Shown here piece by piece: positions 1-5,648 of a stretch of 19,949 nt of DNA. Numbering within the stretch: the first letter of the stretch is position 1; each line of letters starts with the position of its first letter. The DNA lies in contig JBCDCC010000018.1 in assembly GCA_039182435.1 (NCBI GenBank), positions 1 through 19,949 on the forward strand, given 5' to 3'. The stretch comes from JBCCKC01 sp039182435. Lineage in GTDB: Bacteria; Verrucomicrobiota; Verrucomicrobiia; Opitutales; Coraliomargaritaceae. The notes under the pieces are model-generated. The model was not told where the DNA came from. It did not search any database and saw nothing but the letters and a program-made list of their open reading frames with translations. The translations under genes were made by a program, and so were the position numbers.

Positions 1-567
1 CAAGATCGCCAGCATGAGGTGCGCGAAATCCTGACACACCCCCCGGCGTGTGGCGACGATCTCCTTCACCGGAGTCGAGATATCGCTGGAACCGGATTGA
101 TATTCAAAATTCTTAAATATCCAGGCGTTCAAGCCGAGCAGACTCTCGCGAATCGATTCTGCCTGCCGGAAGAATTTCTTCCGAATGCGGCGATGCTGAT
201 CAAAGGGAACGTAGATGCTCGGCTGTAGGTATTCGAATAGTTGATACAAGGTGCTATTGTAGATCTGCCGGGCTTCGCCGATCGCGACATCCAGCATCTC
301 ATCTGGCGGCTGACTCTCGAGGGTTTCGACCTCGGTCTCGGCCTTGACCAAGAGTTGATCGTGACGATGCGGGATCGAGAAAAACTCCACCTTGTTGCCG
401 AAGTAATCAGTATAGTGATCGACCTGTGCATTCGGGGTGATCGTCAACTGGCGGTCAATCACGCGCTGCGAATGATTTGTGCGTGCCCACAAGCGTAGCT
501 CAGCGAATGATTCGGATGCGGGCGCTGAGTAGTCGTAACGAGTAGTATGTGAAACGCGAAAACGCAT
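1..567 (-). CDS. Transglutaminase-like protein, N-terminal part (cut by left window edge)
   Basis: The reverse strand from ATG 565-567 stays open to base 1, giving 189 residues. The N-terminus MRFRVSHTTRYDYSAPASES has the opening strand pattern of the bacterial transglutaminase N-terminal domain. Near the edge lies GVCQDFAHLM, the nucleophile motif of transglutaminase-like cysteine enzymes, with Cys at residue 178. The His and Asp of the triad would lie beyond the window. Family members are papain-fold proteins with probable protease or amide-transfer roles; the substrate is unknown. The gene starts 63 bp after the stop of the ATP-grasp/alpha-E fusion on the same strand, a recurrent pairing, so an operon is likely. 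No Shine-Dalgarno sequence is visible. ATG 567 is the only ordinary start between the upstream in-frame stop and the conserved N-terminus. Confidence 0.85.
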   Translation of the reverse strand, partial: MRFRVSHTTRYDYSAPASESFAELRLWARTNHSQRVIDRQLTITPNAQVDHYTDYFGNKVEFFSIPHRHDQLLVKAETEVETLESQPPDEMLDVAIGEARQIYNSTLYQLFEYLQPSIYVPFDQHRRIRKKFFRQAESIRESLLGLNAWIFKNFEYQSGSSDISTPVKEIVATRRGVCQDFAHLMLAIL

Positions 568-630
568 GAGCAGGTCTAGTGGAAAAGCATGATGAGGGCC
601 ATTTATTTTATCTGGAATGCGGTGAAACCA

Positions 631-3216
631 TTAGACATCGAAGAGCATCGGGTCGCGGGCAAAACTCTCTTGGTGACTGAAGAAGCGGTCTTCGATGCGC
701 TCGTGCAGGTGCTGGAGTTTTTTGCTTAAGGCAGCAAACTCCGCTTCGATCTGTTCGGAACTGGTCGGGATATTGAGCGAAGCTTCATCGATATCGATGC
801 GATTACGGTCTGCAGCGCGAACTTGCGTCAGCGAGATCGCGTCGAGCCCCTGGATGAGATCATGCAAGTCATTGATGATCCCCTGGCCGACTTCTTTTTC
901 TCCAGTAATCGATAGTGTGCCGATGACATACTGGAGATTGAGGAGGCAGAAATTGAGCGAGCTTGGGTTGCTTTTGCCTTGCATGAGCAAGCGAGTGATC
1001 CGCCCAAGATAGACGCGGGAACGAAATTCTCGACGATAGGCGTCCAGCGAGCCGACCAAACGGAGCAAGGCGGTGAGCGCTATGTTCTCTTCATCCTGTT
1101 CATGGTATGTTTCGACGATACTAGGCAGCGCCACTTCCAGCAAGGATACCAGCCCCATCGCCCGCTCGAAGAACATCCCCATCCGGTAAAACTGCCAGGA
1201 GTCGTCGTGGAGCATGGTGCGCTCGGCAGTGCCGTTGAAGCGAGCGACTTCACTCACGATCATTTCACTGAGCTCATGGAGTCGAGTCCGCGTGGTGCGC
1301 TCCTTCGCTTGTTGATTAAGGTAGAGCGTTACCTCTTCCAAGACCTCCCAGCATTCCGGACTGATCATCTCGCGGACGTTCTCTAAAGAGTTACGAGCAA
1401 AGCGGACGCAAGCACGAACGGAGGCGCCTTTGCTGGCATCGAGCAGGAGGCTGTTGGAAAACTGGAGGGTATCTCTCGGTGGACGTTTGCGCTTGGCGAG
1501 CTTCGTCTGCCCAGAGGCGGCCGCCACCGCTCGCAGCAAGGGCCAGTAGGCATGCCGCTCGGCGCGTGGCATCTGATCCCAACGGGCCTTCTCAAGAGTA
1601 TTGAATTGTCGGGCAGTATTCTCCGCGCGTTCTAGGTAACGCCCCGCCCAGTAAAGCGACTCGGCCACACGACTTCCGATCGAAAAGCGGGCACCTGTTT
1701 GCATGGGCGGCCGCTTCGGCTCGGATTCGACGACGGCTTGGTCTGGCACGCAGATGTCTTTAAGTGTATCGCTAACAATGCTCAGGCGGCGCGTGCGATG
1801 CATCGGGCTCCAGTTACGAGCAAAGCCCCCGCAGAGCACGACTGGCTGAGCACCGATGATGTAGAAAAGTCGTAAGAAGACGTTCTGACCATGAAAATGA
1901 CCGTTTTGATAGTGCGGAATCTGGATGGATCGTGGGATGGACTGAGCCACGAAATACCGCGGGTAGGCCCGCGCAATACGGTCGAGCTGGGCGGGACTGC
2001 CTCCGGGTTGCGCGCGGCCGCATTTCTCCCAGAGGAGGTCTTGATCTTGGACTGGCTTGATCACGAGATCGTCGCTCAAGTCCATCGCCTGCGCCCGTTG
2101 ATCGATATCAATCAGGTTAAACGTAGGCACAGACTTCAAGGTCAGCGGCTGCCCCAGATAATAGCGCGTGATCCTGTCGGCATACCGGAGCAAGGCGCGG
2201 TTATCCGCTACGCCGACACCCGGCGCATTGACGATGGAGACGTTGCCTTTGCGAAGCACGTTGATCAAGCCCGGCACGCCATAGGCAGTATGATTGGGCA
2301 CCGTAATCGGATCGAGTGCGGCACTCTCGATACGGCGGTAGATGACATCAATCGGCTCCAACCCGCGAATCGTTTTCAAATAGACGCGGCTCTCACGCAC
2401 GAGCAGATCACCAGGTTGCGCAACCGAAAGCCCCATCCGACGGGCAATCGAGGCCTCCTCAAAGTAGGCTTGCCCCTGCCGACTGTTGGTCAATAAGACG
2501 ATGTGCGGGTTCGATTGGCTGGACTGCGCGCGAAGCATTTCAAGGAGATAAGTGCTAAAGCCATCGACGGGCGCGGCGTCTAAATGTTCGTAGACTTCAG
2601 GGTAAATTTCAGAAAGTAAGCGGCGATTCTGCAAGACTTGCGACATCCCAAACGGCATCCCCATGTGATGCTCCAAGACTTGCCACTCGCCATCTGCGGC
2701 TTGGACCAGATCGAAGGCCCCGAACTGAGAATACTCATTATTCGGCACGGGCAGTCCACAGAGCGGACGGATAAAGGCTGGGTCGCCCAGCGCAACTTCA
2801 TGCGGAATCACTCGCTCTTTGAGAATTTGCTGCGCGCCATACATGTCTGCCGCATAGGCGTTAAACGCTAAAGCACGTTGCACGACCCCCTCGGCTAAGT
2901 GCCGCCATTCGTCAGGTCGTAGGACTACCGGAAAGGGGTCCAACTTCCAAGGTTCCAGTTTCGCTTCAATACTTTCCGGCAGCCCAGCGAATTGGTAGAA
3001 TCCGAGTTCATCAATCGCGCGGACCAATCGTTTCTGGCGAGCCTTTAGCTCTTGCGGCGATAGCTTTTGAAAGGCCTTGTAGGCAGGCTCATAGGCCTCG
3101 CCAGAGCGCACCACACGATCCGTCGAGGCAGCAGACCGGCGAAAGGCCTCAAAATATTCGCTCGCTGGACTCGACTTCGTATTCACCACAGCAGCGAAAA
3201 ATGGATGCGCACCCAA
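631..3216 (-). CDS. Circularly permuted ATP-grasp-like / alpha-E fusion protein (degenerate ATP site)
   Basis: This 861-residue protein joins two families that are often separate genes. Residues about 80-490 match the circularly permuted type 2 ATP-grasp family (DUF404/DUF407), with landmarks YRRI near 294, GNVSIVNAPGVGVADN near 322 and YYLG soon after. A proline-rich linker leads to the alpha-E domain (DUF403) from about 513, opening with GSRVAESLYWAGRYLERAEN. ATP-grasp members are predicted peptide or amide ligases; alpha-E is helical with unknown function. Several residues I expect at the nucleotide site are replaced: LEHHMG (E182 on) for LEDNLR, RRIESAALDP (E297 on) for RRIDDDFLDP, and KPVQDQDLLW (K387 on) for a glycine-rich loop. 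That suggests a non-catalytic ATP-grasp. The start is TTG at 3216, preceded by AAGAAAGAG; GTG codons at 3189 and 3186 are alternatives. The transglutaminase gene follows. Confidence 0.88.
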   Translation of the reverse strand: MGAHPFFAAVVNTKSSPASEYFEAFRRSAASTDRVVRSGEAYEPAYKAFQKLSPQELKARQKRLVRAIDELGFYQFAGLPESIEAKLEPWKLDPFPVVLRPDEWRHLAEGVVQRALAFNAYAADMYGAQQILKERVIPHEVALGDPAFIRPLCGLPVPNNEYSQFGAFDLVQAADGEWQVLEHHMGMPFGMSQVLQNRRLLSEIYPEVYEHLDAAPVDGFSTYLLEMLRAQSSQSNPHIVLLTNSRQGQAYFEEASIARRMGLSVAQPGDLLVRESRVYLKTIRGLEPIDVIYRRIESAALDPITVPNHTAYGVPGLINVLRKGNVSIVNAPGVGVADNRALLRYADRITRYYLGQPLTLKSVPTFNLIDIDQRAQAMDLSDDLVIKPVQDQDLLWEKCGRAQPGGSPAQLDRIARAYPRYFVAQSIPRSIQIPHYQNGHFHGQNVFLRLFYIIGAQPVVLCGGFARNWSPMHRTRRLSIVSDTLKDICVPDQAVVESEPKRPPMQTGARFSIGSRVAESLYWAGRYLERAENTARQFNTLEKARWDQMPRAERHAYWPLLRAVAAASGQTKLAKRKRPPRDTLQFSNSLLLDASKGASVRACVRFARNSLENVREMISPECWEVLEEVTLYLNQQAKERTTRTRLHELSEMIVSEVARFNGTAERTMLHDDSWQFYRMGMFFERAMGLVSLLEVALPSIVETYHEQDEENIALTALLRLVGSLDAYRREFRSRVYLGRITRLLMQGKSNPSSLNFCLLNLQYVIGTLSITGEKEVGQGIINDLHDLIQGLDAISLTQVRAADRNRIDIDEASLNIPTSSEQIEAEFAALSKKLQHLHERIEDRFFSHQESFARDPMLFDV

Positions 3217-3336
3217 GCCATTGAAAGCTCTTTCTTGCTGAACTTATGAAAATACTCAGAGGACTGAAGCAGGCTACATCGCTACTTCCCGCTAAATGAT
3301 TGCCCAGTGAGCGGAGATCATTTTGGTTTCGAAGTA
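3217..3336. promoter_or_regulatory. Divergent intergenic region
   Basis: These 120 bp separate two divergently transcribed genes, so promoters for both probably lie here or just inside the flanking coding ends. I could not find a convincing -35/-10 pair on either strand. The call rests on gene orientation alone. Confidence 0.3.
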
Positions 3337-4821
3337 ATGAAAGCGGTCCAGATAAACAACAATGTCCTCCGCGATGGCCATCAAAGCCTCGCCGCCACCC
3401 GAATGACGACCGATCAGATGCTCCCCGTCTGCGAAGCACTCGATGACTGGGGCTTCGGTGCGTTAGAGACATGGGGTGGCGCCACCATCGATTCCGGACT
3501 CCGCTTTCTCGATGAATTTCCCTTCGATCGCCTCGACGCGTTGAAGCAGGCCTGTCCGAAGACACCGCACATGATGTTGCTGCGTGGGCAAAACATCGTC
3601 CAATACGCACACTTCCCGGACGATGTCGTTCAATCCTTTATCCAAACCAGCGCGGACCATGGCATGAACATCTTCCGTATTTTTGACGCGCTCAATGATA
3701 CTCGAAACATGCAGTGCGCTATCAACGCTGCCAAGGCCGCAGGGGCGCAGGCGCATGGCACGATTTGCTACACCAGCAGCCCGGTTCATACCGTTCAGAA
3801 ATTCATCGAGATGGGCGTCGAGCTCGAAAAGATGGGGGCCGATGGCATCGTCCTCAAAGATATGGCCGGCCTGATCCCGCCGATGATCGCCTACGAGATC
3901 GTCAAAGGGCTCAAAGACACCGTAAAGATCCCTGTCTGGATTCATACCCACGACACAGCTGGCCTCGGCGCAAGCACCTACATGTCCGCCATCGATGCAG
4001 GCGTTGATGCAATTGATCTTGGCATCTCTCCTTTCGCCAACGGCACTGGGCAGCCCGATACCACTCGGATGCTTGCGCTCTTGCAAAATCACTTGCGCAG
4101 TCCCCGGGTCTCTGAGGCCCAACACAAGTCGCTCAAGACGATCCGCCTGCACCTCGAAAAAATCTACGCTGAACTCAGCCCGTTTACTGGCCACAAGAAC
4201 GAGGTCATCGACACCGATACATTAGAGTATCAAGTCCCCGGCGGGATGCTCTCCAATTTCCGCACCCAGCTAAAGGAGCAAAACATGGAAGATAAGTTTG
4301 AGGAAGTCTTCCGCGAAATTCCCGTCGTGCGTGAAGCCCTCGGCTGGATTCCACTCGTCACACCGACATCGCAGATCGTCGGCATGCAGGCCTTCCTTAA
4401 TGTGAAGTTCGGCCGCTGGAAGAAACTCTCACCGCAAGCCGCCGACATTGCGCTCGGCTACTACGGGCGCTGTCCGGCACCGGTCGATGCAGAGGTCCAA
4501 GCGCTCGCCTCACAACAAGCCGGCAAAGATCCGATCACTTGTCGTCCAGTCGAGGCGCCCGGTCTTACCCATAAACATATGAACGACCTTCAGAAGGAGC
4601 TAAAAGATAAGAATCTCCCCAACGATCCCGAGCACTGTGTGATCCATGCCATGTTCCCGCAGCAACTCGAAGCGCACCTAAAAGCTAAGAATCAACCAAA
4701 GGCGGTCGCTCAGACCGTCGAGACAACAAAGCCTGCAAACACCTCACCGAGTGGCCCAAGACACTACGGCCTCACTATCAACGGCAAGCGCGTCCAAGTC
4801 AGCGTCGAAGAGGTCTCGTAG
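3337..4821 (+). CDS. Oxaloacetate decarboxylase alpha / pyruvate carboxylase subunit B, without biotinyl domain
   Basis: This is the carboxyltransferase subunit that moves CO2 between carboxybiotin and pyruvate/oxaloacetate. The N-terminus VLRDGHQSLAATRM carries the metal and substrate motif (D13, H15, Q16). LKDMAGL holds the lysine that is carbamylated in the family (K174), and WIHTHDTAG gives the metal ligands H203 and H205. An HMGL-like TIM barrel spans about 1-270 and the conserved PYC/OADA domain about 285-460. I chose ATG 3337 because MKAVQINNNVLRD matches the family start; GTG 3307 would add ten unconserved residues. The protein ends at about 494 residues with INGKRVQVSVEEVS, which resembles the first strands of a biotinyl domain. 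No AMKM-type biotin site follows before or just after the stop. A separate biotin carrier and biotin carboxylase (or OadB/OadG) would have to be encoded elsewhere. It is monocistronic here and converges on the next gene. Confidence 0.9.
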   Translation: MKAVQINNNVLRDGHQSLAATRMTTDQMLPVCEALDDWGFGALETWGGATIDSGLRFLDEFPFDRLDALKQACPKTPHMMLLRGQNIVQYAHFPDDVVQSFIQTSADHGMNIFRIFDALNDTRNMQCAINAAKAAGAQAHGTICYTSSPVHTVQKFIEMGVELEKMGADGIVLKDMAGLIPPMIAYEIVKGLKDTVKIPVWIHTHDTAGLGASTYMSAIDAGVDAIDLGISPFANGTGQPDTTRMLALLQNHLRSPRVSEAQHKSLKTIRLHLEKIYAELSPFTGHKNEVIDTDTLEYQVPGGMLSNFRTQLKEQNMEDKFEEVFREIPVVREALGWIPLVTPTSQIVGMQAFLNVKFGRWKKLSPQAADIALGYYGRCPAPVDAEVQALASQQAGKDPITCRPVEAPGLTHKHMNDLQKELKDKNLPNDPEHCVIHAMFPQQLEAHLKAKNQPKAVAQTVETTKPANTSPSGPRHYGLTINGKRVQVSVEEVS

Positions 4822-4843
4822 GGCGAAGGCTGGCCCCATGGAT

Positions 4844-4872
4844 GGCTGGAGGGACACGAGCCGCTACCAGCC
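4844..4872. repeat. GC-rich imperfect hairpin between convergent genes
   Basis: GGCTGG (4844-4849) can pair with CCAGCC (4867-4872) across a 17-nt loop, within a GC-rich 62-bp spacer between two convergent genes. AGCCGCT also occurs twice, three bases apart (4859-4875). No U-tract follows on either strand, so it is not a canonical terminator. It could be a weak bidirectional barrier or one copy of a dispersed intergenic repeat. No second copy was noticed elsewhere in this window. Confidence 0.25.
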
Positions 4873-4883
4873 GCTCCCCAGGG

Positions 4884-5276
4884 CTATCCTCCGGCTCGGA
4901 CAGGTTTGAATAAGCGCTTCTCTAACTGAGCGATCACTCGGTCGACGACATCGCCTTGGAGCTCGATCGCGCGGCCTTTCAAGGTGCCTCCACAGGCGCA
5001 GGTCTTTTTCAGTTCAAAAGTCATCGCTTCCAGCTCTTTCAGAGGCAAATGAGTCGGGAACTCGCGAAGCGTGGTCACCGTTTTACCACCCCGCCCTGCT
5101 TTCTCACGGCGCACTTCAACCCGTCCTTTGGACTTGGGTTTTACTTTCTTCGGTGCCGTGGACGCGACTGGTGGTGCCTTTTTAGAGAGACCTTCGGTGC
5201 TCAGGGCATCGAATGGATTAGACTGCAGATCGCCCCCGCCGTCCATCGAGAGTTTTCCTTTAGCGCGCTTGCTCAT
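4884..5276 (-). CDS. SUI1/eIF1-family (YciH-like) translation factor
   Basis: The protein has 130 residues. Its first ~45 are low-complexity and lysine-rich, probably disordered. The SUI1 domain follows, with GRVEVRREKAGRGGKTVTT and TFELKKTCACGGTLKGRAIE typical of the family, then ELQGDVVDRVI. Archaeal and eukaryotic homologues act in start-codon selection on the small ribosomal subunit; the role of bacterial YciH proteins is less settled. The ATG overlaps the upstream gene's stop as GTATGA (4-bp overlap), with GAGG just before it, so translational coupling is likely. The C-terminus reads toward the convergent carboxyltransferase gene. The family call is firm; the cellular role is inference. 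Confidence 0.88.
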   Translation of the reverse strand: MSKRAKGKLSMDGGGDLQSNPFDALSTEGLSKKAPPVASTAPKKVKPKSKGRVEVRREKAGRGGKTVTTLREFPTHLPLKELEAMTFELKKTCACGGTLKGRAIELQGDVVDRVIAQLEKRLFKPVRAGG

Positions 5277-5485
5277 ACCTCGTGCGGGAGTTCAGGATTA
5301 TCGATCCAGGCGAGCGCTTTGATATAGCTGCGCTTAGTCAAGTAGTGCTCTGAGCGCTCAGGGAGCTTTGATTCCTTTGGATAGGCGTCGAGTCTTCCAA
5401 TGAGCGCGAGCATTGTATCCTCAGCGGGTAATTCCCGTTGTTTGCAGATGTATTCCAAGTCTGTTCTGATCTCATTAAAATGCAC
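5273..5485 (-). CDS. Small unknown protein coupled to the SUI1-like gene
   Basis: This 70-residue charged protein starts at GTG 5485 (MHFNEIRTDLEYICKQRELP) and ends in a TGA that overlaps the ATG of the SUI1-like gene by 4 bp. I do not recognise a family. It appears mostly helical, has one cysteine, and has no signal peptide or membrane segment. The frame is open upstream to a TAG at 5531-5533 but has no ATG there, so GTG is the best start. A GGAGA lies about 20 nt upstream, too far to be a good ribosome site. The overlap is the main evidence that it is a real gene. A function linked to translation is only a guess from its neighbour. Confidence 0.65.
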   Translation of the reverse strand: MHFNEIRTDLEYICKQRELPAEDTMLALIGRLDAYPKESKLPERSEHYLTKRSYIKALAWIDNPELPHEV

Positions 5486-5648
5486 GTCGAAGACTATGAA
5501 GAGTCTCCGAGCCGGATCAAGAACGACCTGCTAGGACCTAAGAGTTCCTGCATTAGAGAATTTAATAGCGTCAAATCTCCGGCGATAAAATTTGATTTGC
5601 TAATACCCTTTGCGTATCTGTTGCGCTAAACAGATAAACGACAACCCA
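5486..5648. promoter_or_regulatory. Divergent intergenic region with candidate sucA promoter
   Basis: This 163-bp AT-richer gap lies between a minus-strand gene pair and the sucA operon. On the plus strand TTAATA (5562-5567) and TAAAAT (5586-5591) are 18 bp apart, matching the sigma-70 consensus at four and five of six positions. A weaker alternative is TTGATT (5592-5597) with TATCTG (5615-5620), 17 bp apart. Either would give a short leader. These are eye matches only. Confidence 0.3.

Noticed and set aside
568..633. Read-through fusion of the ATP-grasp/alpha-E protein with the transglutaminase, which lie in the same frame
   Set aside because: Only one stop separates them, but the intervening 21 codons look like an ordinary leader. 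A shared frame occurs by chance one time in three, and both proteins look complete at that junction.
1891..2496. Plus-strand open frame of 201 codons inside the ATP-grasp/alpha-E gene
   Set aside because: It is antisense to a conserved domain, has no motif, and has no operon context.
3307..3336. GTG-initiated extension of the carboxyltransferase gene
   Set aside because: The family start motif (MKxVQI...VLRD) begins at ATG 3337.
3463..4194. Long minus-strand open frame of 243 codons inside the carboxyltransferase gene
   Set aside because: It lies antisense to a gene with clear catalytic motifs and encodes no recognisable domain; strong codon bias in GC-rich genes opens such frames.
5610..5648. 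TTG-initiated extension of sucA
   Set aside because: It adds 13 unconserved residues; ATG 5649 directly precedes the conserved E1 N-terminal segment.
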